Shown here: positions 20,541 through 31,000 of the stretch, in pieces | How positions within the stretch are numbered: position 1 is the stretch's first letter | Layout: each line of letters opens with the position of its first letter | IMG/VR virus record: IMGVR_UViG_3300024259_000046 | Span: 1 to 52,290 of that record | Source: a virus | DNA length: 52,290 nucleotides | Strand: one strand, 5' to 3' | Made by a program: the position numbers and the translations under genes | Notes under the pieces: model-generated | Told to the model about the DNA's origin: nothing | The model's input: the letters and a program-made list of their open reading frames with translations, nothing else | Database searches by the model: none

Positions 20541-20837
20541 ATGGCTTTTGACACTAGTGAACTAGCTTCGTTGGGACACGTTAACGGTTACAATTATTAC
20601 AGATACGATACCCTCGACGCTCACACCGATGTCGATGGAGCCGGGTACTTCAACAACATTGACGACGACCAGAACTTTGCGGTCGGAGAAATTATATATG
20701 TTGTTGTTTGGTCTACGGCGGTTCGTACGGGGACTATCTCTACATACGGTACACACATCGTTAACGCGGTGAATACGTCTACCGGAGTCGTAGATACTTC
20801 TAACGTAACAACTGGAACTGTTACTGACTCAGATTAA
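20541..20837 (+). CDS. Small decoration-like protein, paralogue of N-terminus of 19809 gene
   Basis: 98 aa. Residues about 20-60 (Y-R-Y-D-T-L-D-A-H-T-D, G-Y-F-N-N-I-D-D-D-Q-N-F-A-V-G-E) align with the start of the preceding protein. Beta-rich with a Thr/Val tail. It lies between two strong terminators, with AAAGGAAC upstream of ATG. Probably a minor virion surface protein. Confidence 0.6.
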   Translation: MAFDTSELASLGHVNGYNYYRYDTLDAHTDVDGAGYFNNIDDDQNFAVGEIIYVVVWSTAVRTGTISTYGTHIVNAVNTSTGVVDTSNVTTGTVTDSD

Positions 20838-20841
20838 CGGG

Positions 20842-20863
20842 AAGGGCCTTCGGGCCCTTTTTT
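20842..20863 (+). terminator. Rho-independent terminator with UUCG loop
   Basis: AAGGGCC - TTCG - GGCCCTT followed by TTTT. Directly after the small decoration-like gene. Confidence 0.92.
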
Positions 20864-20884
20864 AATTTCTACATAGGAGACTTT

Positions 20885-21388
20885 ATGTCAATCAAGGCGA
20901 AAACGCACAACCTCAACAAGCCGGAAGACGGCAACTACGGAAAACAGTTCAACTACATTTGTAAAGACCACGACGTTCAGACATGCTTCCAACCGAATTT
21001 CTTTGACACACTGGCTGGGAACTTCATGGCCGGCGATACCATTCGCTGTTTAAAGATTGTGAAAGAAAGAGTCACACATATGTGTGAAGGTGTTGTCCTT
21101 TCAGTTAACATCGATGGGAACAAACGTGAAGTTGATTTTCGCCCGATTGTAGCGAAGATCATGACTTTTCCGGAAGTCAACTATTTGCACGACAACGATC
21201 AAAAGCTGGAAGAAAAAGAGTCACACGAAGAATACATCAAGAAGGACGGTGTGGCGAAGTACAATAAGAAAACACGGCAGTACGAAGTATTTGTAGATGA
21301 TATTATTGTTTACGCAAGTCAAAATAAAAAATTCGCGGAAGAAGTAGCCCGCGGGGACAAAGCGATCCCGGAAAGACCTAAAAAGTAG
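20885..21388 (+). CDS. Hypothetical virion-region protein (167 aa)
   Basis: Unrecognised soluble protein with four Cys in the first half and an acidic/basic helical C-terminus (K-K-F-A-E-E-V-A-R-G-D-K). TAGGAGA precedes ATG. It ends immediately before the tail tubular A gene, so it belongs to the head/tail operon; possibly a head-completion or capsid-associated protein. Confidence 0.55.
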   Translation: MSIKAKTHNLNKPEDGNYGKQFNYICKDHDVQTCFQPNFFDTLAGNFMAGDTIRCLKIVKERVTHMCEGVVLSVNIDGNKREVDFRPIVAKIMTFPEVNYLHDNDQKLEEKESHEEYIKKDGVAKYNKKTRQYEVFVDDIIVYASQNKKFAEEVARGDKAIPERPKK

Positions 21389-21979
21389 ATGCCAAGTGAA
21401 ACTGATATCGCCAACGTGGCCCTTCGCCTCGTTGGTGGTACTCGTATAACGTCGCTGACACAGGGAACACCCAACGCGAACGCTGTACAAGACATTTATA
21501 CGGAAGTCAGAGACCAGATGCTGGAGTTCCCATGGAACTTCGCAACCAAGCGTGTGAAATTAGCCCAGTCGGCTACTGATCCTACGTTCGGTTACGACAA
21601 CGCATTTGCCTTGCCATCTGACTGGATGTTCACAATCTCCGCGCACGATAACGATGAAGGCGTGGGGACAATTGACTACAGAGAAGAACAGGTTGGCGGA
21701 CAGAAAGTTATCGTCACCAATTATTCTGATGTGTATCTCATCTACACGTACAAAGAAACAGACCCAAACATTATGACGCCAGCGTTCAGAATCGCACTGG
21801 CGTCCGCTCTCGCAAGAGACCTCGCCATTACGATTGCAAACAGCAACGTCTTGGAGGACCAATTATCTAAGAGAGCCACCAAGGATTTAATGAAGGCCAA
21901 ATCTCTCGACGGCATGGGCTCATTCCCAGAGCAGAGACCAAGAGGTTCTTGGGCCAACTCACGAAACGGTTATAGATAA
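21389..21979 (+). CDS. Tail tubular protein A (adaptor, T7 gp11-like)
   Basis: 196 aa, the normal size. N-terminal helix I-A-N-V-A-L-R-L-V-G-G and the R-D-Q-M-L-E-F-P-W-N-F-A motif near 45-55 are signatures of the gp11/Gp4-type adaptor that links portal to tail nozzle. Y-L-I-Y-T-Y-K near 118 matches the family. Its last base is the first base of the next start (TAATG), so the two tail genes are coupled. Confidence 0.88.
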   Translation: MPSETDIANVALRLVGGTRITSLTQGTPNANAVQDIYTEVRDQMLEFPWNFATKRVKLAQSATDPTFGYDNAFALPSDWMFTISAHDNDEGVGTIDYREEQVGGQKVIVTNYSDVYLIYTYKETDPNIMTPAFRIALASALARDLAITIANSNVLEDQLSKRATKDLMKAKSLDGMGSFPEQRPRGSWANSRNGYR

Positions 21980-24468
21980 TGCCCAAGGTTCATCCATTAA
22001 CACCCTCAATGAACACTGGGGAGTTATCTCCCCGTCTGTCAGGTAGGGTCGATTTTAGTAAGTACCCAAGCGGGCTTGCTACGCTGGAAAACATGCTCCC
22101 TCTCCCAGAGGGTGGTGTATCCAGACGAGCCGGTACACGGTATGTTGCGGCCACTAAAACAGGCGCTACTGTAAAATCTCGTCTTAAGAAGTTCGAATTC
22201 TCAACAACACAAAATTACATCATCGAAATGGGCGCCGGCAATATGCGCTTCTATCGAGACCAAGGCCAGATTACCGTTCCAGATATAACAGCTTCCATTA
22301 CGAACGGGACGTTTGATTCAGACGTAAGTAGCTGGACAGATAATTCAGGTGCTGGGTCGTCTATATCACATGATGCAACGAACGACCGGATGAACCTTAC
22401 ATCCAACGGTACAACGGAAGCAGAAGGCGAACAGCAAGTTACAAACGCTTCCGCGGTAGAACACGTTTTACAATTCCAAGTATTAGGAGCGCCGGGCGAC
22501 TATGTATTTTTCAGTGTTGGTACGGCATCAGGGGGCACACAGCTAGTTGATAGTTTTATCGCAGAGGTTGGGTACCACGCGTATTCATTCACAGCCACTG
22601 CGGCAGATTTCTATATCAGGTTCCATAATGAACTTGGTAAAGCTGTACAGATCGACAACGTTGCGTTGCTTGACGACGCACCGGTTGAATTGAATACTCC
22701 GTATGCGGAGGCTGATTTATATGAAATCGAGGGCCCGCAGTCCGCCGATATTTTGTATATGTTCCATGGTTCTTATCCGACGTACCGGTTAGAACGCCGG
22801 GGGCACACAACTTGGTCGTTAATTGAAGTACCGTGGCAGGACGGACCGTGGTTACCAGAGAATACAACTACAACTACTATGACCGCCTCGGCCGCTACAG
22901 GCTTGGGGATAACGGTTACCGCTTCGTCAGTTAATGGTGTTAACGGTGGCGCTGGTTTCCAAACGACCGACATTGGTAGATCAATAAGAATTTCAGACGA
23001 CTCAACTGTCAACTGGGGTTGGGGAGTTATCACGGCCAGAGCCAGCACAACATCGGTAACGGTGGATATCGAAAGAACTTTCGTAGTCACAACTGCAGAG
23101 GTTTCTTGGCGCCTTGGTATTTTATCAGGCACTACAGGTTACCCATCAACGGGAGCGTTTTTTGAACAGAGATTATATGTTGCGGGTACTACGGATAAGC
23201 CACAAACGTTTTGGGCATCAAATACCGGGGACTTCGAAAACCACGCGCCGGACTCCGATCCTACTTCGGGTACTTTCGATGGCACAGTGGAAGACGATGA
23301 TGCTCTGGATTTTACCATTTCTGCTGATAATGTTAATGCTATTCGCTGGATGTCAGCCGGTGAGGATACGTTGTCTATTGGTACTACCGGAGGAGAGTGG
23401 ATTCCTTCTTCCACTGGATCAGTTATCACGCCATCAGATATCACCGTTCGGAGACAAACGACGCATGGATCGGCGCAGATTGCTCCAGTACGAGTTGATA
23501 ACATCGTCTTGTTCGCACAACGTGCTAAGCGGAAAATTAGAGAATTTGGATTCACATTCGAAACAGACGGGTACCAAGCGTTTGACATGACAAGATTGGC
23601 CCAACACGTTACCCAAGGAGGTATCGTGGAAATGGACCACGCAGAAGAGCCTGATTCGCAGGTATGGGTGGTCCGTGGAGACGGGCAGTTACCGGGGATG
23701 ACATTCCGGAGACAGGAAGATATTGTAGGATGGGCCAGACACAAGCTCGGGGGTGTTTTCAGCACCGGCCACGCTATCGTGGAGAGCGTAGCCGTCATAC
23801 CGGGCGCTAATGGGTCAGGACAGGTACACAGTTCCGAAACGAGGGACGAAGTATGGGTTCAGGTTAAAAGGACCATAAACAGCGCTACAGTGCGTTACGT
23901 GGAGTTCATAGAAAGGGACTACGACGACGATCAGGATGCCAACGATGCTGTTTACAGTGACTGTGCGATCACATACGACAGCACATCCACCTCAACTATC
24001 TCAGGATTGGATCATTTAGAGGGTGAAACGGTTAAGATTTGGGCAGATGCGGCTCTACAGGCGGATAAAACCGTGGCCAGTGGCAGTATTTCACTGGATG
24101 TAGCGGCAACACACGTTCAAATCGGGTTGGGTTACACCCACAAAATCAAGACTTTGAAGTTTGAGGGCGGTAATGCGTCCGGGACTTCGGTTGGGCGAAC
24201 AAAAAGAATAAACGGCATCACTTTTGTAGTGCTTTATAGCCATACATTGGAGTATAATGTAGACGGTTCAAGTACATTTCAAAAGAATGATTTCAGGGAG
24301 GTTTCTGACGTCATGGACTCAGCGACACCCCTATATACTGGTGAACTATTTGTAGAAGTAGAAGGAAACTGGGAATCTGATCCACGACTGTACATAGAAA
24401 GTGATGATCCAGCCCCTTTCACACTACTTGCTGTGGCGCCGGAAGTGAAGATTAACGCACAGAAATAA
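21979..24468 (+). CDS. Tail tubular protein B (nozzle, T7 gp12-like)
   Basis: 829 aa. The N-terminus has the family layout: T-G-E-L-S-P-R-L-S-G-R-V-D, Y-P-S-G-L-A-T-L-E-N-M and G-G-V-S-R-R-A-G-T-R-Y. A carbohydrate-binding-like insert may lie near 100-220 (T-F-D-S-D-V-S-S-W-T). Later F-F-E-Q-R-L-Y-V-A-G-T and G-G-E-W fit beta-propeller nozzle proteins. Forms the hexameric tail tube below the adaptor. Confidence 0.87.
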   Translation: MPKVHPLTPSMNTGELSPRLSGRVDFSKYPSGLATLENMLPLPEGGVSRRAGTRYVAATKTGATVKSRLKKFEFSTTQNYIIEMGAGNMRFYRDQGQITVPDITASITNGTFDSDVSSWTDNSGAGSSISHDATNDRMNLTSNGTTEAEGEQQVTNASAVEHVLQFQVLGAPGDYVFFSVGTASGGTQLVDSFIAEVGYHAYSFTATAADFYIRFHNELGKAVQIDNVALLDDAPVELNTPYAEADLYEIEGPQSADILYMFHGSYPTYRLERRGHTTWSLIEVPWQDGPWLPENTTTTTMTASAATGLGITVTASSVNGVNGGAGFQTTDIGRSIRISDDSTVNWGWGVITARASTTSVTVDIERTFVVTTAEVSWRLGILSGTTGYPSTGAFFEQRLYVAGTTDKPQTFWASNTGDFENHAPDSDPTSGTFDGTVEDDDALDFTISADNVNAIRWMSAGEDTLSIGTTGGEWIPSSTGSVITPSDITVRRQTTHGSAQIAPVRVDNIVLFAQRAKRKIREFGFTFETDGYQAFDMTRLAQHVTQGGIVEMDHAEEPDSQVWVVRGDGQLPGMTFRRQEDIVGWARHKLGGVFSTGHAIVESVAVIPGANGSGQVHSSETRDEVWVQVKRTINSATVRYVEFIERDYDDDQDANDAVYSDCAITYDSTSTSTISGLDHLEGETVKIWADAALQADKTVASGSISLDVAATHVQIGLGYTHKIKTLKFEGGNASGTSVGRTKRINGITFVVLYSHTLEYNVDGSSTFQKNDFREVSDVMDSATPLYTGELFVEVEGNWESDPRLYIESDDPAPFTLLAVAPEVKINAQK

Positions 24469-24920
24469 TGAAACGTTTCTCCGACTGGCCTGAAAGGCTA
24501 TCAATGTTTCTCGTGAAACGAGATAAGACCCCAATGGAGTGGGGTAAGTCAGATTGCGTGTTGTTAATGCTGGACGGTGTGCAAGCCAGCAACGGTGAAG
24601 ATTTAGGAGAGAAGTTCAACGTCCGGGGCCGATATACAAACATGCGTCAGGCGTTCAAACTTTTGAAGAAGTTCGCAGGAGGCGGGGTTGAAGAAGCTGT
24701 TACAGAAGTTTTCCTACGAATGGGGTACGATCAGATACCTGTGGAGAAAGCGAATTCGGGCGACCCGGTGTTACTTGATATTGAGACTGAGGAAGTTGAT
24801 AATCTTGGTTTCGGGTTAACTGGTGGATTTATGATAAGCAATGACACAGCCGTAGTTCAAGGGAGAACCGGGCTGTTGTATATTGAAAACCCAAAAGTGA
24901 TGAAAGCTTGGGCCATATGA
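24468..24920 (+). CDS. DUF6950-like tail-region protein
   Basis: 150 aa. The W-G-K-S-D-C-V-L-L-M-L-D-G-V motif near 25-38 followed by Y-T-N-M-R-Q-A-F-K-L-L and V-E-K-A-N-S-G-D-P-V-L-L-D matches DUF6950 phage proteins, which resemble NlpC/P60 cysteine peptidases (Cys in S-D-C). Found between the tail nozzle and internal virion proteins in many podoviruses; may be a virion peptidoglycan or assembly factor. TAATG coupling to the nozzle gene. Confidence 0.7.
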   Translation: MKRFSDWPERLSMFLVKRDKTPMEWGKSDCVLLMLDGVQASNGEDLGEKFNVRGRYTNMRQAFKLLKKFAGGGVEEAVTEVFLRMGYDQIPVEKANSGDPVLLDIETEEVDNLGFGLTGGFMISNDTAVVQGRTGLLYIENPKVMKAWAI

Positions 24921-25525
24921 TTTTAGCTTGTGAAAATATAGAACAGGAAATGCACAGACGGTGCCACTGTCTTACAGCGTCCGCCATGGTTTTGATGGGC
25001 GCCTCTCAAGCGGCGGCCGGTGGGGCGGCTATAGCGGCCAACATAGCTCTTGTCGGAACCGTGATGTCTACAGTCGGTACGATTCAACAAGGTAAAGCGG
25101 CGGCGGGGCAAGCAAGGTTCCAATCACAGGTAGCGAACAACAACGCAATCGTCGCTCAACAACAGGCTGACAGGGCTGTTCAACAAGCGAAGGTTGACGA
25201 AGATGATTTCAGAAGACAACAAAGCAGACTGCTTGCCAGTCGTAGAGCAGTATTAGGTAACTCCGGAGTTGAAGCCGCGGCTGGTAGCCCACTGCTGGTA
25301 TCAGAAGACTTCGCCGGGGAATCAGAATTGAACGCTTTGCGTATCAGAAACCAAGGCGCGGTAAACGTAAACAGACTGGAACAGAATGTTCTAAACCAAC
25401 AAGCACAATCAGGGCTGTTCGCCAATCAAGCGCAGACAGCGGGACGAAACGCTTTCTTCCGAGCCGGCAGTACACTATTAAGCGGCGCGGGCACAATTTC
25501 AAATATAGCTAGAGGAAGAGCATAA
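24917..25525 (+). CDS. Internal virion protein (gp14-like)
   Basis: 202 aa from ATG 24917, which overlaps the previous stop as ATGA; an in-frame TTG lies at 24908. A Gly/Ala-rich hydrophobic segment (A-A-A-G-G-A-A-I-A-A-N-I-A-L-V-G) near 27-45 is followed by a long Gln/Ala/Arg coiled helix, then G-V-E-A-A-A-G-S-P-L-L-V near 115. This is the pattern of T7 gp14-type ejection proteins that enter the host outer membrane at infection. Confidence 0.72.
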   Translation: MILACENIEQEMHRRCHCLTASAMVLMGASQAAAGGAAIAANIALVGTVMSTVGTIQQGKAAAGQARFQSQVANNNAIVAQQQADRAVQQAKVDEDDFRRQQSRLLASRRAVLGNSGVEAAAGSPLLVSEDFAGESELNALRIRNQGAVNVNRLEQNVLNQQAQSGLFANQAQTAGRNAFFRAGSTLLSGAGTISNIARGRA

Positions 25526-28041
25526 TGGCACAAGACGGAGCACTATTCAGAGTACCAACAGATTCAGGTAAATCACCTAAGAAAACACAGGTGATCAACG
25601 CTGGTAACGCTGTGCAACGCGTAGCCGGGGCACCGGATGGTAGAAGCGCCAACGTTCAGTTTGCAACTCCACAAGAACAGTTTGGTTCCGGGTTAGAAAT
25701 TCTTACAGATGTAGGAAAACTACTAACGTCTCAAGCCATAGAAATCCAGAACGCTGAAATTAAAAAACAAAAAGCTATCGCGGCCTCAGAAGAAGTAGAA
25801 GTTGACCTTCGAATAAAAGAAGCAGACGCTAAACTGGGGGAACTCGCTGGGCAGGTTGATACAAGAACATTTACTGGTGAGGGGTTATCACCACTTGATA
25901 AATACCGTCAAGACAGTCAGGCGTTGATTGACAAACAACTTCAACAAGCGGAAAAAGAAAACGCATCTGACACATTCAAAACAAGTTTGTCCAACAAGCT
26001 AAAGAGCAAACTTATCACACACAACACGGCAGTAGCTTCTACTCTGCAAGATTTAAAAATCGCTGAGTTCGAAACAATAACAGAAGGTGATTACAACAAC
26101 GCCGCTATCAACAACAAAGACGACATGGTTATGTGGCTACAAAACAACGCCGCTATCCACGAAGAACGCAAACTGGTATTAGGGGAAGCAAAAGCTAACG
26201 CCTTAAAGAAATCTGCCGACGCAGATGCGCTGACTTCTATAGCCAACGCCCGGTTTGCTATTGGGGACTTGGATGGGGCGGAAGAAGCTCTTAATGACTC
26301 ATTCGTAGCCGCGGCTCTGCCTAGGTCCGAAAGGTCTGCGTTCATGAAGAAACTTGCGGAGACCAGATTTAATAAAGCCGTAGCCGCGGAAGTTAAAGCC
26401 AACACAAACGAAGCTGGCTTCTTCAAAACCGGTGGAGACGGGTCTCTTATAGACATAAGAACAAACAAAAAAGTTCCCGGGTCCGAAGACCCCAAAGCCA
26501 GTCGTATAGAACACGCTTCTGGAATATGGGTTAAAAATGAGCAAACTAACAAATGGGATTTGATCGAGGGATCAAAACCGGCTAGTGAGCAAACCGACCA
26601 AGAAAAACGAGACGAAACAAAAAAATTCTTGACTGATAGTGGTGTTCTGTTTACACCTGATCTAGCGTTGAGGCTTGCTAATTTAGAGCCTAAAGAACTT
26701 TCTGCTTTCAGCCAAAGCGTTGCTATCTTAAAAAATATCCAAGACCCGGAGGTGCGGCAGTCTGCGTTAGAAGGACTGGCGTTAGGACTGAAAGTTTCGG
26801 AAACAGAACAGCAAGTACAAACATTAAAAGCTATTCCTTTTACCGACACATGGACACCTGAGATGCTAGAACGCGCGTTAGCCGCCGTAGGGACAGGCGG
26901 GGCTGATATTAGCACACCACAAGAAAAAGGTGAAAATAAGGGGTTAGAGAATATAGCACAAGCTAAAACAGAAAAAGCCGGCGGGCTACCCGGGCTTAAA
27001 GGAGAAGCCGCAGGTCAGCAAGATATAGCAGAAGCGGAAACAAAATCCGCCGCGAAATTCGCTGAACCTTTCGTTGTTGATTCTAAAGCTACGAACTCAA
27101 TTAAAGCGTTGGCTAAAGAATATGTAACATTGGTTAGCCGAAACGGAAACGTTCAACTTATCGACGGGGGAGCGCAACTACTCGGACAGATTGTTAACGA
27201 CGCAGAACAAATCCTATTGGATGGTGACGCTAGCACAATCGGTCAAGCCACGTGGTTAGCCTTTAACAGCCTATCTGACCAACAACGCGCTGGTATGGAG
27301 CGTGTAACCGGATTGAGCCAAGTTAAAGAAATGCTTGGCGTAGCAGACACACCCGGCGAAGAAGCGGATGACGCAACACTCAACTCAGACGCGGTTAATG
27401 TTGAGTTGGATAACGCTAAGGCTATGAGTGATATCGAAAATCTCGGCCTCGAAAATATCGAAGGGTTGAGCATCAGTAACGCCACCGGAATAAAATCAGC
27501 GCTTCGTGCGCTTGCCGGGGCCACAATTGGCCAAGTGTTTGAAGGGGCGGAAAACAGAGAAGTTACTAAATCCAGACTTATGTTGTCTCTTATCGCTCGT
27601 GACGTTGTTCGGATGATTTCTCTTAGCCCACGTTTCGCGGTTAAAGAGCAAGAATTGATTCAAAGCATGTTCCCCGGTCCGGAAATATTCAACTCCCCAA
27701 GACAGGCTCTGAACAAAATTAGAACAATGCAAAGTGTTATTGATTCTAAACTTAAGAAAATCATGTTGGACCTTGGCAGACAACCGGCGTTCGATAAGGA
27801 GTCTGAACTGGTCGGGGAAGCTAGCCAGCTTATAGAAATAAAGGGGCGAATGAATATGTTTACGTTCGACCTTATTCCTATCGGAGACGTTAAAAACGCT
27901 AAGGATGTTACTAAGTTGGGCGTAGAAAGATCACAGAAATTCTGGAACTCTTTGTCAGCCGTAGAGAAAAAGAACTTACCGCGATCAGCTAAAGAAGCAA
28001 TATTTCTTAACAAGCAGAAACAAAACAAGAAACGTAAATAA
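25525..28041 (+). CDS. Internal virion / DNA ejection protein (gp15-like)
   Basis: 838 aa, almost entirely helical, rich in Ala, Lys, Glu and Gln. No enzymatic motif seen. Position as the second of three large proteins after the tail nozzle and before the tail fibre matches the gp14-gp15-gp16 ejection cassette of T7-like phages, whose middle member lines the periplasmic channel. Start overlaps the previous gene by one base. Confidence 0.7.
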   Translation: MAQDGALFRVPTDSGKSPKKTQVINAGNAVQRVAGAPDGRSANVQFATPQEQFGSGLEILTDVGKLLTSQAIEIQNAEIKKQKAIAASEEVEVDLRIKEADAKLGELAGQVDTRTFTGEGLSPLDKYRQDSQALIDKQLQQAEKENASDTFKTSLSNKLKSKLITHNTAVASTLQDLKIAEFETITEGDYNNAAINNKDDMVMWLQNNAAIHEERKLVLGEAKANALKKSADADALTSIANARFAIGDLDGAEEALNDSFVAAALPRSERSAFMKKLAETRFNKAVAAEVKANTNEAGFFKTGGDGSLIDIRTNKKVPGSEDPKASRIEHASGIWVKNEQTNKWDLIEGSKPASEQTDQEKRDETKKFLTDSGVLFTPDLALRLANLEPKELSAFSQSVAILKNIQDPEVRQSALEGLALGLKVSETEQQVQTLKAIPFTDTWTPEMLERALAAVGTGGADISTPQEKGENKGLENIAQAKTEKAGGLPGLKGEAAGQQDIAEAETKSAAKFAEPFVVDSKATNSIKALAKEYVTLVSRNGNVQLIDGGAQLLGQIVNDAEQILLDGDASTIGQATWLAFNSLSDQQRAGMERVTGLSQVKEMLGVADTPGEEADDATLNSDAVNVELDNAKAMSDIENLGLENIEGLSISNATGIKSALRALAGATIGQVFEGAENREVTKSRLMLSLIARDVVRMISLSPRFAVKEQELIQSMFPGPEIFNSPRQALNKIRTMQSVIDSKLKKIMLDLGRQPAFDKESELVGEASQLIEIKGRMNMFTFDLIPIGDVKNAKDVTKLGVERSQKFWNSLSAVEKKNLPRSAKEAIFLNKQKQNKKRK

Positions 28042-31000
28042 TGGCAACTAAACTACCCGGAAAGAAAAAGACAAAACGTATTTCTCCGGATATTCTACAT
28101 AAAGCGGGCGTAAGAACCTTCGAAGAAGCTATACCCGAATCGGGTGTGGACCAGCAAAGTGTTGAGTTTTTCAATGAAGAAGTAGCACAGGATATTGAAA
28201 AACCCAAAACTAAGTCTGACGTCAAAGCTATGTCTGATGAGGAACTTAACGCCGCGTTAGACCAACAGCAGTCTCCTATTGTTACACATGCAGATGCGCC
28301 GTCAGGGCCAATCGGGCCGGAGGATCAATTCACGGACCCACACATAGGCGGGTCTACTACGCTGTCTCAAGTGTCAGACGAACAATTAGACAGCATGCTG
28401 AACGAGCAACAAGCTCAAGGTATGACTACGCGTAAGGCGCTACAAACTATCAACGCCGGTATTGCTGACATTCTTGATCTGCCGGGTGACGTAGCCGCGG
28501 GGGTAACTAACATGATTGGTGGTTTACTGGGTATGGAAGAAATTCCATCCGGGGGTATCCGTCAATTGATGGAATTAGTGGATTCACAATTAGGAATATC
28601 ACTCACGCTACCGGAAAATGAATTACCACAGGGGCCTGTTGCCGACGCTTTTAGATTTTTAGGGCAAAGTATTGGGCTACTACCTGTAGCGGGGCTATTA
28701 CCTAGAATCCCAGCGCAGACAGCCGTACCCGTAAAGCCAAGTACTATGACAGGTAAGATAGTTGAAAAAGTAATACCAAAAGGGGCCTTAAAACAAACAG
28801 GTCGATTCATTGGTCAATCTGCTGTTGACGCTCCCGTTGGTTTCGCGGTGACAGAAGCGGCGTCAGGATTTGGAGCGGGTCTTTTATTCGGGGAATCTAA
28901 AGAGCACACGGACGACCCCAGCATGCAGTTCCTTGCTGGTGTTACAGGTGGGCTAATGCCTTCTATATCTATGCAAATATTAAAAGGGTTTGGGTTTATG
29001 GGGTTCAGGCTGTTGAACGACGCCAGAATGTCATTAACAAAATCCAAAGGTGACCCAAGAGCGGCCGACAGGTTAAACAGAGAACTAATACATGACGACG
29101 AAGTTGTTAGTTTCAAAGACGAAGATGTTCTAGAAGAATTTCTTAAGTTTGAATCTCCCGCTCAATCAACTGGGAACAAAGCGCTTCTATCTATAGAAAG
29201 AGCCATCTTAGAATCAGACGACGTTTCTATGGCGGTTAAGGCAGAAGGTGACACTCGGCTAGCGGAACTCAACAACGTTATTATCAGGTCATTAAATACT
29301 GACACAGGAGAGCCGGGTGATTTTGTTGCGACGTTAGAACAACTACGAGCGCAACAGGGTTACATGAAAACGATGTGGAAAGCTAGAATCGACATAGCAC
29401 AGAAGAGAGCTAAACTCCGTATAAAAGAAGTGGGCCCAAAAATAAACAAAGAAGCATCTCAAAAAATTGTTAACGAAGAAATCCAATCCGCTCTCAAAGA
29501 CGCGGTGGAAACTCAAAAACAATTGTGGGCCCGTTCTCCGAACCCAAAAACGTCCGCGGTATCTTTAAAACAGGCGTGGCGAAAACTTATATCAGATAGA
29601 ACGCGCGTGACGAGTAAGGGTGATTTACGTTTTTCAGACTCGTCAGCGGATGATCTGATAAAAGAGTTGGGGCATATGGACTATAGTGGCGGGGGAGAAA
29701 CTGGGGTGTTTGTTCCCGGTAGAATGCCGGATGAGGTGTCCGTGAAATTCCTGCAAGATTTAAGATCACGTATACTGGATGACATCAGAAAAAAACAGGC
29801 TACAGAACCTTCAAGCAACAAGAAACGAATTTTTCATGAGCTACAAAACACTATTCTAGGAATTTTTAAAAATCTCGAAAGCGATATTATAAAACTGAAC
29901 CCAGACGGTACTTTCACACCACCTGATCAGCGGCTATTGAATGCCATTAATTTCACAAGAGAAATGAACCAGAACTTTAATCAGGGCCCGCTGGCACCAG
30001 TTCTTAAAAAGAACACCCAAGGAGGGTATGTTGTAGAACCCACTATGACACTAAACGTACTTATGGGCAAAGGTTTATCCGTCGAACAAAGAACCGCTAA
30101 CATGAGGGCATTAAAAACAGCTATCACCAGAGAAACAAAAGCGGCCGATGCCGCTAAACGCCTCGGCGTAGAAAATGACGCAGACAGTTTTAGACCAACT
30201 ACGGAAGCCGTGCAAGCATACATCAAACACACTTTTGTAGAAGATATGGTAGACCCAAATGGCCGCATCATGGTCGATAAAGCTAACGCATGGTTTAAAG
30301 AAAACCGGGAGTTCTTCAAGCTATTCGACTCAAGTTTCAAAAAGCAATTCAGAGACGCTATAGATGCAGACGCCCCACTGTCTTTGGTGGAGGATCAATC
30401 AACCACTATCAAAGGAATAATGAACAACAAGGAACGTGCGTCTGCTGTCAGATTCATAGAACAAGACCCCATAAAGATTTTTGATGATGTTATAGGAAGT
30501 TTCAACGCAGATTTTGTCAGAAAAGATATGAATATATTAGTCCGTAAGGTCAAACGGGATAAATCTGGTGAAGCCCTGAAAGGCTTTCAGCAATCAGTAT
30601 TTGACTGGATTCTAGAGAGGTCTATTTTAACCGGAGAAAAAGGCCTAGACGGGCACGATAAAGCATTTGTTTCTGGTTTCAAAATGACTGAATTCTTGAA
30701 ACAGAAGCAGGTCCGTGCTATAATAGAGACTGTACTCTCACCAGAACAACAAAATAGATTAACACTGGCTCACAACTCTGCTAAAAAGCTAGACGCTTTC
30801 CGTAGAACGGGGGCTTCCGCCGAAGGAATTATAGCCGATAGCCCGGCTTGGATTCTGGATTTCATCGGGCGAGTTGGTGGGGCGCAAGTTGGTAGACAAG
30901 TAGCCGGTAAACTGGGCGGCGGTACTGTTCAAACACCGGGGGCTTTCGCCAGTAGATCAACAGTTTTGCTTAGGGCTCTTGTTAAAGACCACGCGAAAAA

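Noticed and set aside
23139-23798. 219-aa minus-strand frame inside tail tubular protein B
   Set aside because: Antisense artefact; the + strand protein has clear family motifs.
26091-26915. 274-aa minus-strand frame inside the gp15-like gene
   Set aside because: Antisense of an Ala/Lys/Glu-rich helical gene, which lacks antisense stops; no start signal or domain.
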